DNA of 64,000 nt. Source: an uncultured Spirochaetaceae bacterium. GTDB taxonomy: Bacteria > Spirochaetota > Spirochaetia > Treponematales > Treponemataceae. The DNA is taken from assembly GCA_902802305.1 (NCBI GenBank), contig CADCLG010000019.1:1-64000 (forward strand), read 5' to 3'. Under the pieces are notes generated by a model. The model was not told where the DNA came from. It searched no databases and saw nothing but the letters and a program-made list of their open reading frames with translations. A program made the translations under genes and the position numbers. This document shows, piece after piece, positions 34,906-43,620 of this stretch. Position 1 is the first letter of the stretch. The number at the start of each line of letters is the position of its first letter.

Positions 34906-34942
34906 ATCGGGAACATGGGTGGGAGGGGAAAATGTTCCCGAT
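34906..34942. repeat. 11-bp inverted repeat with G-quadruplex-capable loop
   Basis: ATCGGGAACAT (34906-34916) and ATGTTCCCGAT (34932-34942) are perfect inverted copies; the 15-base loop on the plus strand is GGGTGGGAGGGG plus AAA. With the GGG in the left arm this gives four G-tracts with loops of 5, 1 and 1 bases, a good G-quadruplex pattern that competes with the hairpin. On the minus strand it lies just before the terminator. Confidence 0.65.
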
Positions 34943-35020
34943 ACTATTAATATCGTCACCAAGGCCGAAAATCTTTAATTTTTTTAAGAAAATTTGATGA
35001 TTTTTGTGAAATTCTGCGAT

Positions 35021-36064
35021 TTAGTCTAAATTTTCGTTAATTTCTAAATCTACAGCGAGGTTGACTTTGTAAGTTTTACCTTTAATTACAGTGATTGACC
35101 TTACAATTTCATAATCACCGATTGTGCATTTTATTTTATGTTCGCCCTCTGTAATTAAGAACTCTTTTCCCAATTCTGTACAGAGATTTTCGTCAATATA
35201 GATTGCAGCTCCTTCCGGTGCAGTTATAATTATGGTTGGTTCAATTCCTTTTAGACTAATGTCCAGAGTGCTGATTTTTGCTTCTTCAATGCGGACAGTC
35301 CTTACTTCCGTTCTGTAATTTTCTGAAATAATAGAAAGATTATGTACACCTGTGTCCAGCAGAATGCCTTTTTCCTTATATTCTACAGGTTTATCATCTA
35401 TATAAATTGAGTAAAGAATTTCTTTTTTCTGCGCTTCTTCCTGAGGATTTTCTTCTGTTGTCTGATAAGATTTTGCTTCTTCTGTAATATTCAGCACCAG
35501 TTTTCCCTGATTAGAAAAAATCGGTTTAATTTTCATTGAGATTTTTGATTCCATTACAGAATCAGGAATACCTTTCATTATCTGCTGCAGTCTTAGAAAA
35601 ACAAAATTATTATTTAAATTGGGAATCTTATCCAGTTTTGTTGTGTATTGATTTGTCTTTAGATTGTTATCTTGCTTAAATGGTACCTGAATAATCCAGG
35701 ATAATTTTCCAGGAAGAATGCCAAAGAAAATTTTATTGCCTGAAAAATCAATCTGTTCCTTACTTGGAAGAGGATTTATATTTTCATAAACATAGCAGGC
35801 ACAAGAATCACGCCAAAGGGCAGTTTCTTCCGGAATTGTCATTGCAATTTCAAGGCCTTCTATAAAGTCTCTATCCTGTGGCAGATAAATGGCAAGGGCA
35901 TCATTTAATCCAAGCTCGGCTTCTGCTTCAAAATTTACATCCTGAATTATGTTGATAATATGTAATTTTGCTACACGGAATGGTTCCCCAAAGCTTGGGC
36001 TTGCAATTTGCAGAAGGAGAAAAGCTAAAAAATATTTTATAAACCTGTTCCTTGTACTTTTCAT
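35021..36064 (-). CDS. Secreted PEGA-domain protein of unknown function
   Basis: 347 residues. N-terminal signal peptide (KYFLAFLLLQIASPSFGE), then a beta-rich domain of about 180 residues without recognised motifs, a short Glu/Gln-rich linker (about 200-215), and a C-terminal PEGA-like beta sandwich (TIIITAPEGAAIYIDENL, TEGEHKIKCTIGDYE). PEGA domains occur in surface and envelope proteins. Located after the M23/LysM gene in a minus-strand group, so an envelope role is likely. No catalytic residues can be named. Confidence 0.75.
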   Translation of the reverse strand: MKSTRNRFIKYFLAFLLLQIASPSFGEPFRVAKLHIINIIQDVNFEAEAELGLNDALAIYLPQDRDFIEGLEIAMTIPEETALWRDSCACYVYENINPLPSKEQIDFSGNKIFFGILPGKLSWIIQVPFKQDNNLKTNQYTTKLDKIPNLNNNFVFLRLQQIMKGIPDSVMESKISMKIKPIFSNQGKLVLNITEEAKSYQTTEENPQEEAQKKEILYSIYIDDKPVEYKEKGILLDTGVHNLSIISENYRTEVRTVRIEEAKISTLDISLKGIEPTIIITAPEGAAIYIDENLCTELGKEFLITEGEHKIKCTIGDYEIVRSITVIKGKTYKVNLAVDLEINENLD

Positions 36065-36102
36065 AAAGTCCGAATTAGTTGTGCATTAAAAATGCGGCAC
36101 AA

Positions 36103-37140
36103 TCACTGCTGCAATTTTAGTTTGTCTTCTGGATTTAAAGGAATGCCACCTTTTCTAATTTCAAAATGCAAGTGAGGGCCTGTAGCCATTCCTGTCTGTC
36201 CAACAAAACCTATTATATCACCTTTTTTAATATATTCATACTGTTCAAAGCAAATTTTTGAAAGATGTGCATAAACACTGGTCATTGCGCCTTTATCATG
36301 AGTTAGAATAACATAATTTCCAAAGGTTGGATCGTCTTTTATAGCATAAGCAACATACCCATCTTTAATTGCATAGACAGGAGTTCCTTCTTCTGCTGCT
36401 AAATCAATTCCGTTATGGTCTTTCCATTCACCCGAAAAAGGATTTTTTCTTTTTCCAAATGCCGAAGAAATTCTGTAAGTATCTTTGTTCAAGGGAAGAC
36501 GGAGTCCTGAATCCAAAAAGTATGCACGCTGGGTAGGGGAAAATCGCTCATTTACAAGAAAAACAAATTCCTTTTGTTCGGCTTTTTTTTCAGTTTTTTC
36601 TGTATAAACTTCTGTATAATCAATTTTACATGGAATTGTTTCTCTTTCAATTTCTGAATTATAGTATTTTTCATGAAGAAGGATTTCCAGAGAATTTCTT
36701 TCTTCATCTTTATCTTCTTTGCTTATAAAAATTCCAGGTGCAGTGGGAATCAGCAGTGTTTCTCCAAAGATATCTTCTGTAGAAAATTCAATTCCATTAA
36801 GAGTGGCAATTGTATCATAAGGAATGTTGAATCTGGCAGCCAGTTCCAGAAGAGACTGCTTTTTATTATTTACAGTGTATTTAAAAAAAATCAGTTCCGG
36901 TTTTTTGAGATTTTTTATTAATCTGTAATTCTGTTCAACTATACGGGAAAACTCCTTATATAATTCATCTTTTAGCGTAAGTTCTTTTATTTCAGAATAC
37001 TTTGAAAGCAGCAATTTTTTACTTTCTTTTTGAGGTAAATCCTGAGGAATTGTTTTTGGTCTTGAATTATAATTCTGCGAAAAAAAAGAAGTGATGAAAA
37101 AGAATGATAAAAAAAAGAGCAGAAATATTTTTTTAATCAT
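36103..37140 (-). CDS. LysM and M23-domain cell-wall peptidase
   Basis: 345 residues. Signal peptide or N-anchor (FLLFFLSFFFITSFFSQ), a LysM-like motif (about 90-135: LLELAARFNIPYDTIATLNG..LLIPTAP), and a C-terminal M23 peptidase (220-340) with HNGIDLAAEEGTPV, SVYAHLSKI and GPHLHFEIRKGG, which carries the zinc ligands His and Asp and the HxH pair. Such enzymes cut peptidoglycan cross-links or, if inactive, activate amidases; all expected zinc ligands seem present. The gene overlaps the upstream membrane-protein gene by 8 bases. Confidence 0.92.
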   Translation of the reverse strand: MIKKIFLLFFLSFFFITSFFSQNYNSRPKTIPQDLPQKESKKLLLSKYSEIKELTLKDELYKEFSRIVEQNYRLIKNLKKPELIFFKYTVNNKKQSLLELAARFNIPYDTIATLNGIEFSTEDIFGETLLIPTAPGIFISKEDKDEERNSLEILLHEKYYNSEIERETIPCKIDYTEVYTEKTEKKAEQKEFVFLVNERFSPTQRAYFLDSGLRLPLNKDTYRISSAFGKRKNPFSGEWKDHNGIDLAAEEGTPVYAIKDGYVAYAIKDDPTFGNYVILTHDKGAMTSVYAHLSKICFEQYEYIKKGDIIGFVGQTGMATGPHLHFEIRKGGIPLNPEDKLKLQQ

Positions 37141-37549
37141 GTGTTATCCGATTTATAAGGAAATTAAAAATAAGCAGAAGGACGATTGCCAAAAGAAAGA
37201 GCAAAAGGCCAATTGCTTTTTTATCAAGCAGAACAAAACGGACAGTAAAAAAGAGGCCTGCACAAATAAGGGCAAGATTGACAAAAACTTTGATTACACT
37301 GCTTTTTTTACTGTGGATTACTTTTTTTATAATCAGAAATAAAAGAAAAATTGAAATTACAGACAGAACAGCAATTGTATAAGCTTTAGGAAGTGCCGTT
37401 GAAAATTTCCAGAAGGGCCATACAATTATAATTGAAGTAAAAATGCAGGCTGCAAAAAGCAGTATTATTTTTAGAATTGAAAAAAAGCCATTTGAAAAAG
37501 ATTTTTCTGAAAATGTAATTTTTGAAGAGGAGTTTTTCTGTTTATCCAT
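37133..37549 (-). CDS. Small multi-pass membrane protein of unknown function
   Basis: 138 residues, four hydrophobic segments (about 25-45, 56-74, 83-104, 113-133), a Ser/Lys-rich cytoplasmic N-terminus and a basic C-terminus. No catalytic motif. Its last 8 bases overlap the start of the M23 peptidase gene, indicating coupled translation, so it probably acts in the same envelope process. Nothing more specific can be inferred. Confidence 0.72.
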   Translation of the reverse strand: MDKQKNSSSKITFSEKSFSNGFFSILKIILLFAACIFTSIIIVWPFWKFSTALPKAYTIAVLSVISIFLLFLIIKKVIHSKKSSVIKVFVNLALICAGLFFTVRFVLLDKKAIGLLLFLLAIVLLLIFNFLINRITHD

Positions 37550-37574
37550 ATTTATAAATCTTGCTTTACCTGTT

Positions 37575-37648
37575 AAAAAAAATAAGGGGCTGTCTAAAAA
37601 GCCTGTAGAAAATACAAGCTCTGCATTTAAACTTTTTTAGTCACCCCT
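37575..37648 (-). terminator. Terminator after the ferredoxin gene
   Basis: On the minus strand AGGGG and CTAAAAA (arms separated by a small internal loop) pair with TTTTTAG and CCCCT, around a 33-base loop, followed by a T-run at 37575-37583. Lies about 15 bases beyond the ferredoxin stop. Confidence 0.6.
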
Positions 37649-37662
37649 CTGTCTGTAAAAGA

Positions 37663-37830
37663 TTATTCTTCTACAATTGCTTCTGTAGGACATGTAGCTG
37701 CACATGTACCGCAACTGATACATTTATCAGGATCGATATAGCGGGCATCGTCTTTTTCAGCAATTGCACTTACAGGGCAATCTGCCTCACATGCACCACA
37801 GTTAACGCACTGATCAGTAATTTTAAACAT
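37663..37830 (-). CDS. 2[4Fe-4S] ferredoxin
   Basis: 55 residues, read on the minus strand from the ATG at 37830 with an AAGGAG site 5-8 bases upstream. Two clusters C-V-N-C-G-A-C-E-A-D-C-P and C-I-S-C-G-T-C-A-A-T-C-P supply the eight cysteines of a clostridial-type ferredoxin. Small soluble electron carrier for 2-oxoacid oxidoreductases, such as the IorAB encoded here, and for other low-potential enzymes. Isolated transcription unit with its own terminator and a perfect 22-bp palindrome in front. Confidence 0.95.
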   Translation of the reverse strand: MFKITDQCVNCGACEADCPVSAIAEKDDARYIDPDKCISCGTCAATCPTEAIVEE

Positions 37831-37841
37831 ATTTGCTCCTT

Positions 37842-37863
37842 ATAAAGAATATATATTCTTTAT
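37842..37863. promoter_or_regulatory. 22-bp perfect palindrome upstream of the ferredoxin gene
   Basis: ATAAAGAATAT on one strand is mirrored exactly by its complement with no spacer. It sits directly before the ribosome site of the ferredoxin gene and contains TATATA, so it overlaps the likely leader or -10 region. An operator for a redox- or iron-responsive dimer is plausible; the sequence does not match Fur or PerR boxes closely. Confidence 0.5.
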
Positions 37864-38088
37864 TAAAATAATAACTTATGGAAAATGATTTTACAACTGC
37901 TTTTTATTATTTTTAATATTTTAATGCCTCGTTGCTATTTCTTTTGTTTTGGAATAAAATAATTTTCACTAAAAATATTTGATAATTAAATATCGACCCG
38001 TACCTTTCATCTTTGTCTGTCAGTAGTTATTGTACGGTGCTCGCTCGAATATCCGGGGAAATTGCGATATTTAGTTAAGGTGGTTTTT

Positions 38089-40590
38089 ATGATTACTTTA
38101 AAATTTGGCGGAACATCAATGGCTAATGCCCGCCGCATCCTTGCTTCTTCTGAAATTATTATTAATCGTGCAAAAGAAGAGCGTATCAGTGTTGTTGTAA
38201 GTGCAGTTGCTGGTGTTTCAAACAATTTACAGTCTGCAATTGATGCAACTACTTCAGGTATTTCCGGCAGTAATTATGTAACTGATTTACGAAATACCCA
38301 TAATGAAATCTGTCTTGAATTACAGTCTAAGCTTCCTGGCTTTGATGCTGATAAGGTTATGGCAAAGCTTGAGCCTAATTTTATTGAATTAGAAAAACTC
38401 CTTGCAGGTTGTGTCTCTTTTGGTGAATGTCCGGACACAGTTCATTGCCGAATTATGGGAATGGGAGAACTCCTTTCTGCTCCAATCATGGAAGCTGTCC
38501 TTCTTGCAAAAAAACAGAGTGTAATTTTCCTTGATTCACGCAAGTTTGTATATACAACAGGAAATCAAAAAGAAGGTGAGGCTGATTACGCAAAATGTAA
38601 CGAAGCCTGCGCTCCTTTCCGCGATGGTGCAAGTCCTGCTCAGACAAGAATCCTTCTTTTCCCTGGATTTATCTGCACATGGACAGATTCTGCTTCTTCA
38701 AAATCTGTAATGGGCTTACTTGGTCGCAACGGTTCAGATTTTAGTGCCGCAATCATAGGTGCTTCCCTGCGTGTAAAACGTGTTGAGTTCTGGACAGATG
38801 TTGATGGTATTTTCACAGCAGACCCTCGCGTAGTAAAGGATGCAATTTTAATAGATGATATGTCTTATGAAGAATCTATGGAGCTTTCTTTCTTTGGTTC
38901 AAAAGTTCTTCATCCAAAGACAATCGCACCACTTCAGGCAAAAGGAATTGAAGCCTGGAGCTTAAACTCTCACAATCCAAGTGCCCGTGGAACCAGAATT
39001 GGAAAAGGCCCTTTTGCAAGCCGCGGAAAATCTTCAATCTGTGGTGTTTCAACCTTAAAGCATGTTTCAATGATTTCTGTTGGCGGTGCTTTGATGCGCG
39101 GTCGTACAGGTATGGCAAGCAAAATCTTCTCTGCGGTTTCAAGTGCAGGAACATCAATTCTTTTGATTACTCAGTCCTCTTCTGAATATACAATTTCTTT
39201 CTGTGTTCGCGATGATGAAGCGGAAAAAGTAAAAGCAGCTTTGGATAAAAAGTTCGAACTTGAAATCCGCGAAAAGCTTCTTGATGAAGTTGATGTCCGC
39301 AAAGACTGCGCAATCGTTTCTGTAGTAGGGGATGGCATGATTGCAAACAGAGGTGTTGCAAGCAAGTTCCTCAGTGCCCTTTCTTCACAGGATATAAATA
39401 TTCTTGCAATTGCTCAGGGCTCTTCTGAACGCTGTATTTCTGCTGTTATTAACAATGAGTTTGCAGATACCGCAGTAAAAGCTGTTCATCAGTTCTTCTT
39501 CCATACTGCTCAGACTATTGAAGTATTTGCCTTTGGTGCCGGAACAATTGGTGGAACAATGATTGACCAGATTCGTGACCAGAGAGAAAAGCTTCTTAAA
39601 GAAAATGTTGATATTAAGGTTATGTGTATTACCACAATCGACGGTATGAACATTAACGAAGACGGACTTGATCTTACAAACTGGCGCGAAGATATGAAGA
39701 AGCCTATGTATCCTTTTGGACCAAACAATGTTGATGATATTATTAAGTTTGTCCGCGAGAAAAAGCCGCTCAATCCTGTTTTTGTTGATTGTACTGCAAG
39801 TTATGATTTACCTGAGCGCTATCTTGATATTCTTAATGCAGGAATGTCAATTGCAACTCCAAACAAACGCGCTAACTCAATGAATATAGAGTTCTACCGC
39901 GAGCTCAGACGCACAGCAAACAAAATGCACCGCCGCTTTCTTTACGAAACAAACGTTGGTGCTGGTCTTCCAATTATTGATACTTTGCAGAATCTTTATA
40001 AATCCGGTGACCGTCTTGAAAGTTTTAACGGAATTATGTCAGGTTCTCTGTCATATATTTTTGGCAAGCTTGATGAAGGCGTATCTTTCAGCCAGGCTGT
40101 TCTTGAAGCAAAAGAATTGCGCTATACAGAACCAGATCCACGTGATGATTTGAATGGTCTTGATGTTGCCCGCAAGGCCCTTATTATAGCCCGCGAATCC
40201 GGCTTTGATATTGAGCTTTCTGATATCACAATGTACAAGGTATTCCCAGACAGTTTTGATTCTTCTGGTACAGTTGAAGAGTTCCTTAAAAAGCTTCCAG
40301 AAGTTGATGATTACTTTGCAAAGAAAATTGCCGAGCTCAAAAAGAAGGGTAAGGTTCTCCGCATGGGAGCTACAATCAAAGATGGAAAAGTCAGCGTAGG
40401 TATGATGGAAGTTGGCCAGAACGACCCTCTCTATGGTGTTAGAGGCGGTGAAAATGCCTTTGTATTCTATACAGAGCGCTATCAGCCAATTCCTCTTACA
40501 GTAAAAGGGTATGGAGCTGGTGCTGGCGTAACTGCAGCCGGTGTATTTGGTGATATCTTACGAACAGTAAGCTTTAACATGGAACAATAA
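38089..40590 (+). CDS. thrA: Bifunctional aspartokinase / homoserine dehydrogenase
   Basis: 833 residues from the ATG at 38089, chosen because AAGGTGG stands 5-6 bases before it; the frame is open nine codons further to a TTG at 38062. N-terminal kinase domain beginning ITLKFGGTSMANARR, two ACT-type regions (about 320-460), and a homoserine dehydrogenase domain with FGAGTIGGT and the catalytic-site region (GIMSGSLSYIFG, then LRYTEPDPRDDLNG). It catalyses the first and third steps from aspartate to threonine and methionine. In E. coli such a fusion is feedback-inhibited by threonine; that is likely here too but not shown. ilvN follows 28 bases later. Confidence 0.95.
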   Translation: MITLKFGGTSMANARRILASSEIIINRAKEERISVVVSAVAGVSNNLQSAIDATTSGISGSNYVTDLRNTHNEICLELQSKLPGFDADKVMAKLEPNFIELEKLLAGCVSFGECPDTVHCRIMGMGELLSAPIMEAVLLAKKQSVIFLDSRKFVYTTGNQKEGEADYAKCNEACAPFRDGASPAQTRILLFPGFICTWTDSASSKSVMGLLGRNGSDFSAAIIGASLRVKRVEFWTDVDGIFTADPRVVKDAILIDDMSYEESMELSFFGSKVLHPKTIAPLQAKGIEAWSLNSHNPSARGTRIGKGPFASRGKSSICGVSTLKHVSMISVGGALMRGRTGMASKIFSAVSSAGTSILLITQSSSEYTISFCVRDDEAEKVKAALDKKFELEIREKLLDEVDVRKDCAIVSVVGDGMIANRGVASKFLSALSSQDINILAIAQGSSERCISAVINNEFADTAVKAVHQFFFHTAQTIEVFAFGAGTIGGTMIDQIRDQREKLLKENVDIKVMCITTIDGMNINEDGLDLTNWREDMKKPMYPFGPNNVDDIIKFVREKKPLNPVFVDCTASYDLPERYLDILNAGMSIATPNKRANSMNIEFYRELRRTANKMHRRFLYETNVGAGLPIIDTLQNLYKSGDRLESFNGIMSGSLSYIFGKLDEGVSFSQAVLEAKELRYTEPDPRDDLNGLDVARKALIIARESGFDIELSDITMYKVFPDSFDSSGTVEEFLKKLPEVDDYFAKKIAELKKKGKVLRMGATIKDGKVSVGMMEVGQNDPLYGVRGGENAFVFYTERYQPIPLTVKGYGAGAGVTAAGVFGDILRTVSFNMEQ

Positions 40591-40617
40591 GCGGGCTGGC
40601 CTGCTATGGAGGTAATT

Positions 40618-41109
40618 ATGGATCGATTTGTTTTAAGTGTTTTAGTAGAAAATAAAGCCGGTGTCCTCAGCCGGGTGTCAGGACTTTTTAGCCGCCGAGG
40701 TTATAACATCGATTCCTTAACCGTCTGTGAAACTTCAAATCCTGCTCATTCCAGAATGACAATTGTCGTAAAAGGGGATGAACATATCCTTGACCAGATA
40801 GAAAAGCAGCTGGCAAAGCTTGTGGAAGTTATTTCCATAAAGCGATGTGATAAATCTTCTTCCTGCCAGCGCGAAATGGCTTTAATCAAGGTAAAAGCAC
40901 AGGGGGCCTCCCGCAGTGTGATTATAGAAACCTGTGACATTTTCAGGGCTCATATTGTCGATGTGGGAATTGAATCTGTTGTTGTAGAAGCAACTGGAAG
41001 CGAAGAAAAAATTACCAGTCTTATCCGCCTTTTAGAACCTTTTGGTATTCTGGAATACGTGAAGACTGGACTTACTGTGCTCGACCGTGGTTCAAGTGTA
41101 ATGAAATAA
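40618..41109 (+). CDS. ilvN: Acetolactate synthase, small regulatory subunit
   Basis: 163 residues from the ATG at 40618, which has GGAGGT just upstream; an in-frame ATG at 40606 overlaps that site. N-terminal ACT domain (VLVENKAGVLSRVSGLFSRRGYNIDSLTV) and the typical C-terminal ALS-small domain (about 80-155). It gives the catalytic subunit feedback control by valine. No ilvB is adjacent in the window. Co-transcription with thrA makes sense because threonine feeds isoleucine synthesis, in which acetolactate synthase acts. Confidence 0.93.
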   Translation: MDRFVLSVLVENKAGVLSRVSGLFSRRGYNIDSLTVCETSNPAHSRMTIVVKGDEHILDQIEKQLAKLVEVISIKRCDKSSSCQREMALIKVKAQGASRSVIIETCDIFRAHIVDVGIESVVVEATGSEEKITSLIRLLEPFGILEYVKTGLTVLDRGSSVMK

Positions 41110-41178
41110 AAGAGGAATGCATTGTAAGCCAAGTGTAGAAATCAGCCTTTTTAGAGATTTTTGAACTTTTAGAGCATT

Positions 41179-41661
41179 TTATAGCTTTTTCCAGACAAAA
41201 TCTGAAAGAGCCTTTGAGTTTTTACTGAGTTGGATTACATTTGCAATCTTAAAAATCTTTAACTGCATTGGAAAGTTTTCTTCCGAGAAGATATTAATAT
41301 CGGTTGAAAGTTTCAGTGCAGTATTTTTTTTGCTGTATGCTTTTAAGAGCGTAAGTCTTGTATCGATTTTTATTTCTCCAGTATCTAGATGTAAGGGAAG
41401 ATAAAGTGAATTATCATCACAAAGAGGAGCATCAAGTCTTGCCTCTAGAATTGACTTTGCAAACTCTTTGAGTTCATCTCGCTTGAAGGTTTTGTTTTTA
41501 TCAATAATGCTCCATAGTGGAAAAGCTGTATAAAAACTATAATCAGTTGTCGTGAGCTTTTCAGCGAGATTTTTTGAATATTCAATCAGCTTTAATTCAT
41601 CATTCGGATTAAGAATAAGGGCAAGCATACTCGAAGTATAATATTTTTTTATGATTAACAC
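41179..41661 (-). CDS. Protein of unknown function
   Basis: Up to 160 residues; the more convincing start may be the internal ATG at 41628 (MLALILNPNDELKL), giving 149 residues, because the upstream part is in the A+T-rich divergent promoter zone. Soluble, mixed alpha/beta, with a possible signature NSLYLPLHLDTGEIKIDTRLTLL. No signal peptide. I do not recognise the family. Divergent from the putative membrane peptidase gene, convergent with ilvN. Confidence 0.6.
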   Translation of the reverse strand: MLIIKKYYTSSMLALILNPNDELKLIEYSKNLAEKLTTTDYSFYTAFPLWSIIDKNKTFKRDELKEFAKSILEARLDAPLCDDNSLYLPLHLDTGEIKIDTRLTLLKAYSKKNTALKLSTDINIFSEENFPMQLKIFKIANVIQLSKNSKALSDFVWKKL

Positions 41662-41699
41662 TATAATTTGCTTTAATAAAATGTTATAAATATATAAAT

Positions 41700-43601
41700 A
41701 TGGATAGTCAGAACGAAAATCAAAAAGAAGCTAAAAAAGAAAAGAAAAATTATTTCTTGCTTTTAAAAAATAAAATCGCAGCGCTTGGTAAAACCTATAA
41801 GACAATTCTTATAATAGTTTTTTTTGTACTTTTGATAGACATTATTTTTGGAATTGTAATTTCGAATATTCAAAAAAAGTCGGCCCTTAAACTGCAGAAT
41901 GTTTTTAATGATTCTTATTCTGATTTAATTTTCCTTGATAAAAATTCAAAAAAATCTTCCATACGAAAAACAGGCTTTGCTTCTTTTAAATTTTCTGATA
42001 AACAGCATCAAGTTATTGATGATTTTTATAATTCCAACACAAACGCAGCCCTTGTACTTCGCATAAAATTTTTACGGGGCACTTTATTGACCTCATCAAA
42101 TTCAGAGAATGTATCTGGTAACATAAAATATGGCTTTCTGACCTCTGATGATTTTACCCGACATGGAAAATTCATTCCTTTAAAACAGTTTGAAAACACA
42201 AAAATCAATGTCATGGCAGATGTAAAAAAACTTGTTTCTATAGCAGAAAATGATGAAGTTGATATTTCCCTTGCTTTCCCAAAAGATAAAAATAACCGTC
42301 AGAATATAAAAGGATTTTTTATCTATTCAGATTCTGAATGCAGCATTAAAAATATCTGTCTTGCTCCTGCCTTACTTGGTTTTGATCGTTCTACCGAAGT
42401 TCCTTTTTTCGGATTTTCAGCTAATGGTGGTGTGATAGACACAAGTTTTTCTTCCGTAGATTTTTCCAGCGCCGCCGAAGTTTTCCCTGTTCAGAATGTT
42501 TCCGGAAAAATCATGCCCGAAATCATCCTGACTTTTTCTGATGCGCCTGAATTAAAATCTACTTTGGAGTCCCCTAAGTCTGTAAAGTTCAATGCTGGTG
42601 GTGAACAGATTTATGCAAAAAATGTTGTCAATGCAGATTCCCTTGTAATTCCGTCGGCAGCCTTAAAAACGCCTTTTGTTCTTATTGATATTGTGGAAAA
42701 TAAAGATCTTCTCAAAAGTTTTATAATGCAGTCTAAGCCTCAGCTTACAGAAGAAAGTGAGGTTTACACTCCTATTCGCACCGATCCTGGTTTAATTTTA
42801 AAATATCCTCAGCAAAACTGGCGTGTCCAGAATTATGAAGTTTTTGAATGGGACAGATTCCCCGGGGTTCTTTTCTTTGATACAAAAAATTATGATGTTC
42901 AGGCAGCATTTTTTACCAGAATGGCCTATTTCGTAGAAAAAAAAGGTTTCAAAGGAAAGATTCTCACAAATGAACAACTGCATGGCAAACATGGCTATAA
43001 TGCCCACGATTATCGTCCTGAATCTATGGCAGACTTTTTCAATGCCGCCGATTCTGCGGGAATCCAATTAAATCCCGAAGAAGAAGTTCTGCGTAAAATC
43101 CTTATCAAGAACGGCTTATTGATTCAGGAAGGAAATAAAATGAAGGCGGGCAGGGGAGCTTTAGTTTCTATATCACAGGAATCGCTTCCTTATTTGCGCA
43201 CACAGTTACTGGCTCACGAAGGCTGGCATACTCTCTTCTTCCTTGATGAAGATTTTAGGAACTTTGTCGCCGCAGTTTATTATACAATGGATCCTTACAG
43301 CCGCGACTTTTTGATTGATTATTTTAATTCCCAGACTTCTTTAGGTTATGATACCGATGATGATTATCTTATGACCAATGAGTTTATGGCTTATATGATG
43401 CAGCAGGGATTAAATTACATAGTAAAATATTATGTAGATCATGCAAAATGGGGAACAGTGCAAAAGTATACGCCTGATTTAGCAGATTATATTATTCGTA
43501 CCAACGCCCGCGGACTTGAGGATGCTGCAATAATCCTTAATGATTATGTTTTTGAGCATTACGGAATAATTGCCGGAAACATTGCCCTGGTAAACCGATA
43601 G
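41700..43601 (+). CDS. Membrane-anchored putative HExxH metallopeptidase
   Basis: 633 residues. Lys-rich N-terminus, one membrane helix (about 37-58), a ~300-residue beta-rich extracytoplasmic region without known motif, and a C-terminal region with AHEGWHTLFFLDE, an HExxH zinc motif near residue 505, followed by DDYLMTNEFMAYMMQQ (about 560-575) whose Glu could be the third ligand of a gluzincin. Helical surroundings fit a zincin fold. No family is recognised; peptidase activity is inference from this motif. Its message starts right at the gene (TATAAA shortly before the ATG, no Shine-Dalgarno), divergent from the unknown 41.2-kb gene. Confidence 0.7.
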   Translation: MDSQNENQKEAKKEKKNYFLLLKNKIAALGKTYKTILIIVFFVLLIDIIFGIVISNIQKKSALKLQNVFNDSYSDLIFLDKNSKKSSIRKTGFASFKFSDKQHQVIDDFYNSNTNAALVLRIKFLRGTLLTSSNSENVSGNIKYGFLTSDDFTRHGKFIPLKQFENTKINVMADVKKLVSIAENDEVDISLAFPKDKNNRQNIKGFFIYSDSECSIKNICLAPALLGFDRSTEVPFFGFSANGGVIDTSFSSVDFSSAAEVFPVQNVSGKIMPEIILTFSDAPELKSTLESPKSVKFNAGGEQIYAKNVVNADSLVIPSAALKTPFVLIDIVENKDLLKSFIMQSKPQLTEESEVYTPIRTDPGLILKYPQQNWRVQNYEVFEWDRFPGVLFFDTKNYDVQAAFFTRMAYFVEKKGFKGKILTNEQLHGKHGYNAHDYRPESMADFFNAADSAGIQLNPEEEVLRKILIKNGLLIQEGNKMKAGRGALVSISQESLPYLRTQLLAHEGWHTLFFLDEDFRNFVAAVYYTMDPYSRDFLIDYFNSQTSLGYDTDDDYLMTNEFMAYMMQQGLNYIVKYYVDHAKWGTVQKYTPDLADYIIRTNARGLEDAAIILNDYVFEHYGIIAGNIALVNR

Positions 43602-43620
43602 TTTTTTATTGGCCTGTAAT

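Noticed and set aside
34777..34997. Repetitive small ORFs on both strands (HSFATHI-like and QNCVCVL-like repeats)
   Set aside because: They are the translation of the 21-bp tandem repeat and of the terminator hairpins, with no ribosome site, so they are not treated as genes.
37864..38088. Threonine attenuator, T-box or leader peptide upstream of thrA
   Set aside because: A weak CCGTAC/GTACGG pairing exists, but there is no T-run, no T-box core sequence and no Thr/Ile-rich short ORF; the only short frame (from 37923) encodes a Cys/Phe-rich dodecapeptide.
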